Assembly: GCF_037381185.1 (NCBI RefSeq)
Contig: NZ_JARRQY010000010.1
Coordinates: 62,001-126,000 of the forward strand
Length of the DNA stretch: 64,000 nucleotides
Reading direction: 5' to 3'
From: Acidihalobacter_A sp037381185
GTDB lineage: Bacteria; Pseudomonadota; Gammaproteobacteria; DSM-5130; Acidihalobacteraceae
In this document: positions 34,538 to 42,660 of the stretch, piece after piece
How positions within the stretch are numbered: the first letter of the stretch is position 1
How the letters are laid out: the number at the start of each line of letters is the position of its first letter
Program-made: the position numbers and the translations under genes
The notes under the pieces: generated by a model
What the model was told of the DNA's origin: nothing
Databases searched by the model: none
The model's input: the letters and a program-made list of their open reading frames with translations, nothing else

Positions 34538-35350
34538 ATGCGTACCTGGGCAGTTGCCAACCAGAAAGGCGGCGTCGGTAAAACGACCACCGCGGTCAGC
34601 CTGGCAGGTCTGCTGGCGCGACGCGGCGAACGGGTGTTACTGGTAGACCTCGATCCGCACGGCTCGCTGACGAGCTATTTTCGCTTCGATCCGGAAGGGG
34701 ACGGCGCCGGTGTGTATTCGCTGTTCCAACGCCGGGCACAGGGGGAGCCGTTGGCTCCGCTCGAACTGCTGCGTCCTACGGGAGTGGATGGTATCGATCT
34801 GTTGTGCTCCAGCACCGCGATGGCGACGCTGGATCGTCAGCTCGGCGCGCGCGAGGGTATGGGACTGGTGGTCGCCGATGCCTTGGGTGCGCTGAATGGC
34901 CGTTATGCCCGCGTGCTGATCGATTGCCCGCCAATGCTAGGCGTGCTGATGGTGAACGCCATGGCCGCCTGCGAACAACTGCTGATTCCTGTACAGACTG
35001 AGTTTCTTGCACTCAAGGGGCTGGAGCGCATGTTGCGCACCGTGTCGATGGTGGCGCGTTCGCGCTCATCGGGTGAACTCAAGCACACTATCGTGCCCAC
35101 GATGTTCGACCGGCGTACCCGGGCCGCGGTCGAGGCGCTGAGGCAACTGCGAGGTGACTACGGCGACAATGTGTGGAAGGGCGTGATTCCGATCGATACG
35201 CAGTTCCGCGAGGCCAGCAAGTCCGCGATTCCCCTGACCACCTTGCGTCCCGGTGCCCGAGGCAGCCGTGCTTACGCACAGTTGCTGGAATGGTTGGAAG
35301 GCCGGATGACGGCTTGGCCGATGGAGGTAACCCATGGCGCGGCAGTCTGA
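34538..35350 (+). CDS. parC: ParA-type ATPase ParC for polar chemotaxis arrays
   Basis: A 270-residue ParA/Soj-like ATPase with the deviant Walker A KGGVGKTT at residues 10-17 and LLVDLDPHGSLTSYF. Between motD and a CheW-like ParP gene, this is the ParC position of Vibrio and Pseudomonas, where it brings chemoreceptor arrays to the cell pole. The last 17 bases overlap parP. No ParB partner is present, as expected for ParC. Confidence 0.9.
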   Translation: MRTWAVANQKGGVGKTTTAVSLAGLLARRGERVLLVDLDPHGSLTSYFRFDPEGDGAGVYSLFQRRAQGEPLAPLELLRPTGVDGIDLLCSSTAMATLDRQLGAREGMGLVVADALGALNGRYARVLIDCPPMLGVLMVNAMAACEQLLIPVQTEFLALKGLERMLRTVSMVARSRSSGELKHTIVPTMFDRRTRAAVEALRQLRGDYGDNVWKGVIPIDTQFREASKSAIPLTTLRPGARGSRAYAQLLEWLEGRMTAWPMEVTHGAAV

Positions 35351-36008
35351 GAGCAAGACGACTCTGCTGGCTCAGGATCAGGCACTTGACGCGTACCTGG
35401 ACGCGCTGTTGCAGGTCTCTACGGAGCAGGTGCCGCAGGAGGCTGAGATGGCGGCGCCGGAAGTCATTGCGCCGTCGCGTGCTCTGGCGCTGGTGCCCGT
35501 CCCGAAACCAGAGTCGAAACCAGAGCCGGAGGATGGTGTGCCGGAGTGGGCGCGGGAAAAGTTCCAGTGCCTGCTGTTCCATGTCGGTCCCCTCAAGCTG
35601 GCGGTGCCGCTGGCCAAGCTGACGCGCATCCAGCCGTGGGGGGAACACATCACTGCGACGCCGGGACGGCCGGACTGGTTTCTCGGCCTGTTGGCGCGCG
35701 ACGGCGGCAAGACGGGTGTGATTGATACGGCCCGTCTGGTGTTCCCCCGCGATCGTCGTTCGCAGGCGGCGAAGAGTGAGCCGGAATCGGGGCCTGGACA
35801 TATTCTTTTGGTGGAGGGTGGCCGCTGGGGGCTGACCTGTGACAGCTTGGGAGATGTCATTGAACTGCAGCCAGAGGCCGTGCGCTGGCGTACACAGCGC
35901 ACGGCGCGCCGCTGGCTGGCGGGTACGGTGCTCGACCAGATGTGCGCATTGCTCGATGTTGAAGTCTTGGCACGGATGGTGGCCGAGGATGAGTCCGTAC
36001 TGGCGTGA
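35334..36008 (+). CDS. parP: ParP, CheW-domain polar array adaptor
   Basis: A 224-residue protein with a Pro/Glu-rich N-terminal half and a C-terminal CheW-like domain (FQCLLFHVGPLKLAVPLAKL; GLTCDSLGDVIELQPEAVRW). In Vibrio, ParP binds ParC and the CheA LID region and keeps CheA in the polar array. Residues 15-26 (DQALDAYLDALL) resemble the acidic-LL motifs of FliM, CheA and CheZ. Overlaps parC by 17 bases. Confidence 0.88.
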   Translation: MARQSESKTTLLAQDQALDAYLDALLQVSTEQVPQEAEMAAPEVIAPSRALALVPVPKPESKPEPEDGVPEWAREKFQCLLFHVGPLKLAVPLAKLTRIQPWGEHITATPGRPDWFLGLLARDGGKTGVIDTARLVFPRDRRSQAAKSEPESGPGHILLVEGGRWGLTCDSLGDVIELQPEAVRWRTQRTARRWLAGTVLDQMCALLDVEVLARMVAEDESVLA

Positions 36009-36075
36009 TTGATGTTCGCTCCTGGCCAGGAGCGGCGCCGGGCGGTGGAATCGTGACGAACAGAGGTAGGCAAAA

Positions 36076-36552
36076 GTGGCAGACGACAAACAGAAAATTC
36101 AGAACGAAGTTCTGCAGTGCGTGACGTTCGAACTGAATGGAGAAGTCTACGCATTGGACGTGATGCGCGTACAGGAAGTGCTCCGGGTTGGTGAAATTTC
36201 GCCGGTGCCCGGGGCCCCCGACTACGTGCTGGGTATCATCAATTTGCGCGGCAAGGTCGTCACCGTGATCGACGCGCGCCTACGTTTGGGCATGAGCTAC
36301 TCTGAAAATACCGACTTGAGCCGGATTATCGTGCTTGAGGCGGCTGGACAGGATGTGGGTATCCTGGTGGATGGCGTGGCGGAAGTCGTGCAGATTCCGC
36401 GGGGAGATATCGATCCCAGCCCCAGCGTGGGTAACGAGGAGGCCGCGCGCTATATCGAAGGTGTGGCGTCGCGTGACAAGGAACTGGTCATCGTGGTCGA
36501 CGTCGACAAGCTGCTGAGCGAAGAGGAATGGGCCGAACTCGCCGCCATTTGA
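36076..36552 (+). CDS. cheW: Chemotaxis coupling protein CheW
   Basis: A 158-residue CheW from a GTG start with GAGG about ten bases upstream. Full CheW fold: QCVTFELNGEVYALDVMRVQ, EVLRVGEISPVPGAPDYVLG, INLRGKVVTVIDARLRLGM and DKELVIVVDVDKLL. Joins CheA to the receptor tip. Confidence 0.97.
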   Translation: MADDKQKIQNEVLQCVTFELNGEVYALDVMRVQEVLRVGEISPVPGAPDYVLGIINLRGKVVTVIDARLRLGMSYSENTDLSRIIVLEAAGQDVGILVDGVAEVVQIPRGDIDPSPSVGNEEAARYIEGVASRDKELVIVVDVDKLLSEEEWAELAAI

Positions 36553-36570
36553 GTTCGATCCTTCGGCATC

Positions 36571-36768
36571 ATGGCCGATGAGGTAGGGCCGCTGCAGCCC
36601 GGATTGCCGTCGACGACGGTGGGCGAACGCAGGCGTTCGTCGCAGGATGGACGCATGCGCAAACCGACGCGCTCGACGCATGAGGATGCACTGCAAGAAG
36701 ACGACGGACAGACACCGAAACCGCCGCGTCGACCACCTTCAGGGGGTATTATCGACGAGTATGCGTAG
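36571..36768 (+). CDS. Small Pro/Arg-rich hypothetical protein
   Basis: A 65-residue, charged, disordered-looking reading frame 18 bases after cheW. It has no membrane segment or known domain. The C-terminus RRPPSGGIIDEYA resembles the tail of small hypothetical proteins I associate with the cheW-DUF2802 gap in related bacteria, but I cannot verify that here. No clear ribosome site precedes the ATG. Most support is positional. Confidence 0.5.
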   Translation: MADEVGPLQPGLPSTTVGERRRSSQDGRMRKPTRSTHEDALQEDDGQTPKPPRRPPSGGIIDEYA

Positions 36769-36826
36769 GGGCACGCTGATCGAATGGGTGCGGGAGTGTG
36801 ACCGCTCATAATCGGCGTATCTTCGG
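36763..36826. repeat. Possible relic inverted repeat resembling the 40425-40570 element ends
   Basis: TAGGGGCACGCTGATCGAAT at 36766-36785 differs at a few positions from the left end of the element at 40421 (TTAGGGATACGCTGATTCAA). About 30 bases on, ATAATCGGCGTATC resembles the opposite orientation. It also could be a simple RNA hairpin after the small ORF. Weak, based on eye alignment. Confidence 0.3.
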
Positions 36827-36916
36827 AGCAGGAGCGTTTCCAGCCCATCGTATCGCTTTGCGCTGCTGGCCTGAGTCGCCGCTGCCAAGGCTGTGGATAA
36901 TTTTGAGATAGATTCT

Positions 36917-37351
36917 ATGCATTTCGACTGGCTGAGCGTGTTGCTGGCGCTGGATCTGATCTACTTCCCGGTGATCGCTCTGTGGGCTGCCTGGCAGGTG
37001 CTGAAACTGCGGCGGGAGCGGAGCGTCCGTGACGAGGATGGCGACGGTCTCGGGCGTTTGGAGCGTGAACTGGCGGAATTGCAGCATGTCGTGGAAGCTG
37101 GACGGCATCGGGATGCCGAGTTGGAGGAGCGCTTCGATACGCTCTACACGCGTCTGCGCGAACGCCTGGACAGCCTGGAACTGCAGGCTCAGGCCGGTGG
37201 TGTGCATTCGCAGGCGCTCAAACTGCTGCAGAGTGGGATGTCTCCCGATGAGCTGGTGTCGGTGTGTGGGTTGACGCGTGGTGAAGCCGATCTGCTGAAG
37301 GCCTTGTACGATGCAGGGCAGCAGAGAGTGGCAGCAGGCGGAGAAGGCTGA
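36917..37351 (+). CDS. DUF2802 family membrane-anchored protein
   Basis: A 144-residue protein with one N-terminal membrane helix (about residues 3-24: WLSVLLALDLIYFPVIALWA), a basic stop-transfer and a long coiled coil (RLERELAELQHVVEAGRHRD), ending in a short helix-turn-helix-like module (LKLLQSGMSPDELVSVCGLT, RGEADLL). This matches DUF2802 proteins found at the end of polar-flagellate chemotaxis operons; function unknown. ATG 36917 chosen; a GTG at 36893 would add eight residues. Confidence 0.8.
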   Translation: MHFDWLSVLLALDLIYFPVIALWAAWQVLKLRRERSVRDEDGDGLGRLERELAELQHVVEAGRHRDAELEERFDTLYTRLRERLDSLELQAQAGGVHSQALKLLQSGMSPDELVSVCGLTRGEADLLKALYDAGQQRVAAGGEG

Positions 37352-37352
37352 G

Positions 37353-37425
37353 TCGCGTCAGAATCCGGCTCTGGCGTGTTTTGACAGGCTGTCCTGGTCT
37401 CGCTCGGCTGGCCAGATTGACGCGA
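37353..37425. other. Inverted repeat between convergent genes
   Basis: TCGCGTCA (37353-37360) and TGACGCGA (37418-37425) are perfect complements 57 bases apart, in the gap between the DUF2802 gene and the convergent FlhB-like gene. It could act as a bidirectional transcription end, though the loop is long and there is no T-run. Confidence 0.3.
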
Positions 37426-37475
37426 AAGCCTGATCCGGAAAGACTTTTCCGCGGCGAAAGGGGAGGAATCGGTCC

Positions 37476-37814
37476 CTAGTCGTTACCGTTATCGACCGTT
37501 TCTTCGTCGCTGTTCAAGGCTTCGGGGCCGCCGCCGCTCAAGCGGTACGCGAACGCCAGCACTTCGGCGACCGCCAGATATAGGGTCTCGGGAATTTCGT
37601 CGCCCAGCGGGACGCGTGCCAGCAGGCCGGAGAGTTCGGCATCCTGGCGAATAGGTACGTCATGTGTCCGTGCCCGCTCCAGTATTTGTTCACCGATTAC
37701 GCCATAGCCTTTCGCTGTTACCCTCGGAGCACCTTCGCCGCTATAGTGCAGCGCTACGGCGAGCAGGCGGCGTTCTGTCGGGTCCTTCGTGCCGGGTGGA
37801 GATGAACGGCTCAT
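37476..37814 (-). CDS. Orphan FlhB C-terminal domain homologue with DPTE in place of NPTH
   Basis: A 112-residue soluble protein equivalent to only the cytoplasmic cleavage domain of FlhB. Residues 11-14 are DPTE where FlhB has NPTH, so the Asn needed for self-cleavage is replaced by Asp. The rest aligns well with FlhB (VALHYSGEGAPRVTAKGYGV; IPETLYLAVAEVLAFAYRL). Such FlhB-like proteins are paired with FliK-like genes in many Proteobacteria; it may imitate the cleaved C-terminal half. Start overlaps the FliK-like stop by four bases, implying one operon. Confidence 0.88.
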   Translation of the reverse strand: MSRSSPPGTKDPTERRLLAVALHYSGEGAPRVTAKGYGVIGEQILERARTHDVPIRQDAELSGLLARVPLGDEIPETLYLAVAEVLAFAYRLSGGGPEALNSDEETVDNGND

Positions 37815-38890
37815 GCGCGCGTGTCCACCAGGCTGCTGTCCATATCCGAAAGGTTTTGCGGCGGCGCCGGGGCGTTTCCGTGATAGGCGTGCAGGGCTCC
37901 CGGTTGCAGGCCTTGGTCGCGCCAGGCGGCGGCGAGTTCTGGCAGGGCGTTTTCTATCCGTCGTGTCGTGGCCTGCTGTTCGGCCCAGAAACGCGCCGAG
38001 ACACTACCGCCGATGCTCGCCACGCGTGCTTCCAGCGGACCCAGCCCCGGCAGATCCAACTGCAGTCTGACCGACCAGTCCGGCGGGATATCGGATTCTT
38101 CATGCCGACTGCCCGTATCGGCGTCGATTTCCAGGCGTACCTCCTGAAATCCCTGCGCGGTACGAACCGGAAGTTCCACGAACAAATGCGTACCGGTACC
38201 TGCGGTTTGCGTGCTGTGCAACTGGTTGAGGCTGATGCGCGCAGTCATGCCTTCGAGGTCGGAGCGCACCGTCCGCGCGTCGGCAGGAGAAAGTCCCGCA
38301 ATCGTTTGCATCAGTTGCAGTTTTAGGTCGGCGGAGGCCGGAGGACGCCCCTGCTGTAGGTTGGCTTCCAGATGATTGCCGGATGTAGACAGGGTGCTGC
38401 GCAGGCCTTCGGCCTGGCTCAGCTTCTGCGGAGTTGGCAGGGTGGCGAGCAGGTTTTCCAGGCGCTGTGCGGATTGTGAACCGAGCTGCGGAAGTTTGGC
38501 GGTCAGCGTCTGCAGGGCGCTCGATAGCTTGCCTTGCTGTGCCAGTAGCGTTCTCACGCTTTGTTCCAGGCTGTTGACTGCCTGCCGAGCGGTGCTTTGG
38601 CGGCCGGTCTCAGGTGCCTGGGGGGTTGTTGAAAGTCGCTGCAGTACGGGTTCGGGTTGGGTGCGTTTGACCTGAAGTTGCAGCGTGTCTCCCGCCTGTA
38701 GCGGGGTTTGCGATCGAACCGCGTATTCGTTGCTGCCGATACGCAATACGGCCTGCCCGCCGCCCGCCTCGGGCGGCGTGCCTGTCACGACCATGGCCTT
38801 GAGTACCTGGCCGGTTTTCCATGCCTGCAGGGCATTGGGGCTTACGCCTCCAGTGCCGAGGCGGGCATCGACGCGAATGCCGGTTTGCAT
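37811..38890 (-). CDS. Second FliK-like hook-length control protein
   Basis: A 359-residue protein with a C-terminal Flg_hook-type domain (EVRLEIDADTGSRH; WSVRLQLDLPGLGPLEARVA) after a Gln/Leu/Thr-rich extended region. Distinct from the FliK at 15129-16208. It overlaps the FlhB-like gene, a pairing that mirrors the physical FliK-FlhB interaction. Whether it acts in flagellar export or elsewhere is unknown; symbol withheld. Confidence 0.8.
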   Translation of the reverse strand: MQTGIRVDARLGTGGVSPNALQAWKTGQVLKAMVVTGTPPEAGGGQAVLRIGSNEYAVRSQTPLQAGDTLQLQVKRTQPEPVLQRLSTTPQAPETGRQSTARQAVNSLEQSVRTLLAQQGKLSSALQTLTAKLPQLGSQSAQRLENLLATLPTPQKLSQAEGLRSTLSTSGNHLEANLQQGRPPASADLKLQLMQTIAGLSPADARTVRSDLEGMTARISLNQLHSTQTAGTGTHLFVELPVRTAQGFQEVRLEIDADTGSRHEESDIPPDWSVRLQLDLPGLGPLEARVASIGGSVSARFWAEQQATTRRIENALPELAAAWRDQGLQPGALHAYHGNAPAPPQNLSDMDSSLVDTRA

Positions 38891-38978
38891 ATGCCCTGGG
38901 CCTCTTTCGTCGGGCTGTTGTGATTCTACTCGTGCGGCGCTGGTGCAAAGCGGTTGCGGAGTCGGAGGGTATCCTCCA

Positions 38979-40199
38979 TCAGCTCAGGAATTCGCGAATG
39001 GAGGCGATTTCCTCTGCAGCGTCTTCGAGCACCTGCAGCGTGCGATCGGATTCGAGTGCGCCGAGGCCGAGTTTGTTGAATGCCGGAACTTCGGTTATCT
39101 CGGGCATCGGCAGGGGGGTTGGCGAGCGCAGGTTGGCGTATAGACGTGCAGCGATAACCACGTCACACAGGTCGGGTTTGGGATCGTCATCGCGTTCCCA
39201 GTGTTCGGCTTCCTCGGCGGTGCGGATGAAGTCGCGATCGAAGCCCCATTCCTTGAGCAGCAAGCCGCCGATCATCGGGGTGAACCTGTGCAGCGCACGA
39301 TCGACTTCTTCCTCGGTGGCTGGAAGCGATTCGAGATACAGGAGAATTGGTACGGCTCCGATGCGATGCAATAGACCGCCGAGAAGCGCTCGATCCGGGT
39401 CGATATGACGAATGTGACGCGCAATCACGTAAGCCAGAGCCGAGACTTCCACGCTCAGATCCCAGCTCTTGCGCATATGTTGCGAGATGCTTGGCGATTG
39501 GGTCTTGAAGGAGCCATGCAGGGCGATGCTCATGGCCAGGCTGGAGCTGCGTTTGAGTCCGAGGCGGGTGGCCGCGTCGCGAATGGAATCGACGGGCCGC
39601 GAACCGCGGTAGGCGGCACTGTTGGCGGCCTGGATGAGGCGCGCCGCCAGCGAGGGGTCGGTTTGAATGATTTTAGCGATGTCGTTGATGCCGGAATCCG
39701 GATCGTCGGCCAGCATGCGTACGCGGACTGCCACTTCAGGCATGCTGGGAAGCTTCATCTGGCCATTGTGGAAAGCCTGATACAACTGCGCGAGCATGCC
39801 GCCTTCGACATCGTTGAGGCTCGCTTCGTCGACGTCGTAGGAGGCGCTGATCAGCTCTTGTATGGCCGCTCGGTTGATGCTTAGAAGCCGCGCCGGCGTG
39901 GTGGTGGTCGCATATTCGATCTGCTCTGCGGCGTTGTCTGCGAACACGGGATGCTGAACGCGCTTGGGATCGAGTTCGGGATCGAGATGTTCGACCACAG
40001 AACCCTGACCGATCAGATCCATGGAACCCTCGATAAGATAGCTGATCCAGCGTTCTCCGTTGCGCGCCGGCAGGCGTTTGCCGACCTCTATGCTGTCGAG
40101 GCGAGACCGTTTGAGCAGTTCGGTGCGATCTGCATCGGATAGGCCGTCCAGAGGAATAAGTCGAGCGAGAAAGTCGGTGGAAAGTTCGAGCGGTGGCAT
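38979..40199 (-). CDS. HDOD-domain signalling protein with cyclic-nucleotide-like N-terminus
   Basis: A 406-residue cytoplasmic protein. Residues about 1-130 resemble a cyclic nucleotide-binding-like domain (LLKRSRLDSIEVGKRLPARN, ISYLIEGSMDLIG); the second half is HDOD (LPSMPEVAVRVRMLADDPDS; AARLIQAANSAAYRG; LLGGLLHRIGAVPIL). Such proteins take part in cyclic-nucleotide or motility signalling. The metal-binding HD residues are not fully kept, as normal in HDOD. Probably downstream of its own promoter. Confidence 0.85.
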   Translation of the reverse strand: MPPLELSTDFLARLIPLDGLSDADRTELLKRSRLDSIEVGKRLPARNGERWISYLIEGSMDLIGQGSVVEHLDPELDPKRVQHPVFADNAAEQIEYATTTTPARLLSINRAAIQELISASYDVDEASLNDVEGGMLAQLYQAFHNGQMKLPSMPEVAVRVRMLADDPDSGINDIAKIIQTDPSLAARLIQAANSAAYRGSRPVDSIRDAATRLGLKRSSSLAMSIALHGSFKTQSPSISQHMRKSWDLSVEVSALAYVIARHIRHIDPDRALLGGLLHRIGAVPILLYLESLPATEEEVDRALHRFTPMIGGLLLKEWGFDRDFIRTAEEAEHWERDDDPKPDLCDVVIAARLYANLRSPTPLPMPEITEVPAFNKLGLGALESDRTLQVLEDAAEEIASIREFLS

Positions 40200-40424
40200 G
40201 TTGGGGCAGTGGCCTGTGTGTATGGCGTACCGCGGCAGATTACCATCTTGCCGCGCCTGTTCACATGACTGAGATGGACAGAGGCTAGACGATATTCAGA
40301 GTCTCGGGACCAAGGCGCGGACGCAGGTAATGGCCGGACCGTGCCAAGCTGTGCAACACAGAACCGGCACTTCTACGGCGCTCCTTGCAGGCACACGAGT
40401 GTCGCTATCCTCCGTTCGACTTAG

Positions 40425-40570
40425 GGATACGCTGATTCAATGGCCATGCGGGCGATATTTGCCACGTTGCGCGCTGCTTGCTCCTTCGCCTATCCAACTT
40501 GGTGTGTCTCACTCGCTAAGCTGCGGGCGCCTTGCGGTTCATTCTGCTCGCTTATTTAATCAGCGCATTC
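40425..40570. mobile_element. IS5-type MITE or IS remnant
   Basis: A 146-bp element with imperfect terminal inverted repeats, GGATACGCTGATTCAAT on the left and GAATGCGCTGATTAAAT read inward from the right (14 of 17 identical), flanked on both sides by TTAG (40421-40424 and 40571-40574). A four-base YTAR duplication is typical of IS5-family insertion. It contains no transposase, only fragments of frame. It fills most of the 403-base gap between the HDOD gene and cheV; the rest (40200-40420) shows nothing recognisable. Confidence 0.7.
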
Positions 40571-40601
40571 TTAGTAAGTTCGGAGTGCCGTAGAGATCGG
40601 C

Positions 40602-41528
40602 TCAGTCATTCTGTTCCAGCAGTTTGAGTACGGTCGAGGCGAGTTCGTCCGGTTGGAATTTGGGCAGGAAGCCGTTCGCGCCGACGCGTTCGATCATGGC
40701 CTGGTTGAATGACCCGCTCAGCGAGGTATGCAGGATGATAGGGAGTTTCGCCAGCCGTTCGTTGGCACGCAGGCTGCTGCAAAGCGTGTAACCGTCCATG
40801 CGCGGCATTTCGATGTCCGAAACCACTGCGTCGAACCATTCTTCCGGGGCGCTCTGTGCGGCCATGGCTTCGAGTTTCTCCAGCGCCTCGCGCCCGTCGT
40901 TGGCGAGTTCGACCTCGACGCCGATCTGCTCCAGCGTACGCCGAACCTGGAGCCGCGCGACCGAGGAATCGTCGACCACCAGCACGCGGTGGGGCCTCTC
41001 CTGCTGCACCGTGGCGGCTTCGTTACGCAGGTTTTCGGAGACTTCCGTCGAAATGCCGCGGACATCGGCCAGGATGCGTTCCACGTCGAGAATTTCGATG
41101 AGCTGGTCTTCGTGCTGGGTGACCGCAGTCATGTAGTGCCCGGAGCGGCTGCTGTTGGGCGGGGGCAGCACGGCTTCCCAGCTGATGTTGATGATGCGGT
41201 CGACCGCGTCGACGCGGAAGCCCTGAACCATACGGTTGAACTCTGTGACGATGATGAAGCCCTGGCCCATCGGTACCTGGCTATGACGCCCGAGCGGGCT
41301 GGCGAGTGCGATCAGCGGTGTGGCGTGGCCGCGGATATCGGCTATCCCTAGAACATAAGGGTGGGCCTGAGGGACGGGCTTGTACTTGGGCTCGGGAATG
41401 ACTTCGCGGACCTTGAAAACGTTGATGGCAAAAAGTTGCCGCGCATCGATCTTGAACAGGAGCAGTTCGAGCCGATTCTGCCCGGCCAATTGGGTGCGTT
41501 GGTCGACGCTGTTGAGGATGTTTGACAT
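40602..41528 (-). CDS. cheV: Chemotaxis coupling protein CheV
   Basis: A 308-residue CheW-receiver fusion. The N-terminal CheW domain runs to about residue 165 (LLLFKIDARQLFAINVFKVR; YVLGIADIRGHATPLIAL); the C-terminal receiver has VLVVDDSSVARLQVRRTLEQ and AVVSDIEMPRMDGYTL. CheV links CheA to a subset of receptors and is a phosphate sink. A good FliA promoter lies upstream on this strand at 41654-41680. Divergent from flgA. Confidence 0.96.
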   Translation of the reverse strand: MSNILNSVDQRTQLAGQNRLELLLFKIDARQLFAINVFKVREVIPEPKYKPVPQAHPYVLGIADIRGHATPLIALASPLGRHSQVPMGQGFIIVTEFNRMVQGFRVDAVDRIINISWEAVLPPPNSSRSGHYMTAVTQHEDQLIEILDVERILADVRGISTEVSENLRNEAATVQQERPHRVLVVDDSSVARLQVRRTLEQIGVEVELANDGREALEKLEAMAAQSAPEEWFDAVVSDIEMPRMDGYTLCSSLRANERLAKLPIILHTSLSGSFNQAMIERVGANGFLPKFQPDELASTVLKLLEQND

Positions 41529-41653
41529 GAGCCTCTCCGGGCTTGGCTTGATTGATGTGCGGACAAGTTCTCCGGCAACAAGTGCTGCGCCGCTTTGGGC
41601 ACAGCTTGCGGGGCCTGTCCGGCCATTCGCCTCCTGAGGAGGTCTTGCATTAT

Positions 41654-41680
41654 AAATCGGCAGATGTAGCTTGAAGTTTA
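41654..41680 (-). promoter_or_regulatory. Sigma-28 (FliA) promoter of cheV
   Basis: Read on the minus strand: TAAACTTC (41680-41673), 11 bases, then GCCGATTT (41661-41654), with -35 and -10 both 6/8 against TAAAGTTT-N11-GCCGATAA and exact spacing. Start near 41645 gives a leader of about 115 bases to cheV. Confidence 0.82.
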
Positions 41681-41751
41681 GCTTGTATCGGCCTGTATGC
41701 GTCGGTTCGTTGGTCTGTCGTTCTCATGGGATCAGCTTCGGGCGCGATATT

Positions 41752-41768
41752 TGCTAAAGCATTTAGCA
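41752..41768. promoter_or_regulatory. Short palindrome upstream of flgA
   Basis: TGCTAAA (41752-41758), GCA, TTTAGCA (41762-41768) is a perfect 7-bp inverted repeat, 40 bases upstream of the flgA start in the divergent cheV-flgA region. Could be an operator or a small hairpin; no protein is identified. Confidence 0.4.
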
Positions 41769-41807
41769 TGTTTCTGTTCATGCTCTAGGAATTGTGGCGA
41801 AGAAGGT

Positions 41808-42572
41808 ATGTCGAATGACAAAAAAATGACGATGATGGGTGGTCGAGGCGAGCGCGTGATCGGATATTGGCGCGCCATAGTCTTGTTCAGTTGTCTGTTT
41901 GCGTTCTTTGCTCCGTCAACGACTTTCGCAGAACAGTTCCAGACGCTCGCTTCGATCCGTAAGATAGCGGCCGACTATGCTCGCGGGGAGGCGCGGCAGG
42001 CTATGCCTGCCGCGCGCTTGGAAGTGCGCTCCGCGACGCTGGATTCGCGCTTGCGGCTGCCTTTGTGTCAGCGCCCTCTGAGGCCTTCCATGCCCTCCGG
42101 GAGTAGCAAGGTTGGGCATACTGTGGTCAGTGTGCGTTGCATCGGCGCACACTCATGGAAACTGTATGTGCCGGTCGACGTCAAGGCGCGGCTCAAGGTT
42201 CTGATTGCCGCGCAGCCCCTGGAGCGCGGGGCTCAGGTCAGTGGGGCTATGCTGAGTATGGCCGAACGCAATGTGGCGCGCTTGCCTTATGGCTATTTTA
42301 CGCATCGCAATGCGGTGCTTGGGCAGGTGTTGCGGCGTAATCTGTCCGCCGGCGAGGTGCTTACTCCGGGGATGCTGCATCCGCCTTTGCTGGTAAGACG
42401 GGGGCAGGTGGTGACGCTGACTGCCGGCGCGGAAGGATTCAGCGTCAGTACTCAGGGTGTAGCCCTGCAGAACGGGGAGCGTGGCGCTCTGGTGCGGGTG
42501 CGCAACAGCCGTTCGAAACGGGTCGTGCAAGGAGTGGTGACGGGGTCCGGGCAGGTGAGCGTGCAAGGCTGA
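41808..42572 (+). CDS. flgA: P-ring assembly chaperone FlgA
   Basis: A 254-residue periplasmic chaperone for FlgI. A signal peptide (about residues 15-42: AIVLFSCLFAFFAPSTTFAE) is followed by the SAF/FlgA fold (LRLPLCQRPLRP; VGHTVVSVRCIGAHSWKLYV) and C-terminal ALQNGERGALVRVRNSRSKR. ATG at 41808 has AGAAGG upstream. It begins the flgA-flgM-flgN group; the rest of the flg genes are outside the window. Confidence 0.94.
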   Translation: MSNDKKMTMMGGRGERVIGYWRAIVLFSCLFAFFAPSTTFAEQFQTLASIRKIAADYARGEARQAMPAARLEVRSATLDSRLRLPLCQRPLRPSMPSGSSKVGHTVVSVRCIGAHSWKLYVPVDVKARLKVLIAAQPLERGAQVSGAMLSMAERNVARLPYGYFTHRNAVLGQVLRRNLSAGEVLTPGMLHPPLLVRRGQVVTLTAGAEGFSVSTQGVALQNGERGALVRVRNSRSKRVVQGVVTGSGQVSVQG

Positions 42573-42660
42573 GTGTGATTCGCGGGTGCCGTGTTTCAAG
42601 CCTTGTATACTGTTATGGAGGAGTGACTTCACGGCGATGCGATTGATTGGAAGATAGGCC

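Noticed and set aside
40330..40593. 87-codon plus-strand frame in the HDOD-cheV gap
   Set aside because: Runs through the IS5-like element and both its ends; no ribosome site or similarity.
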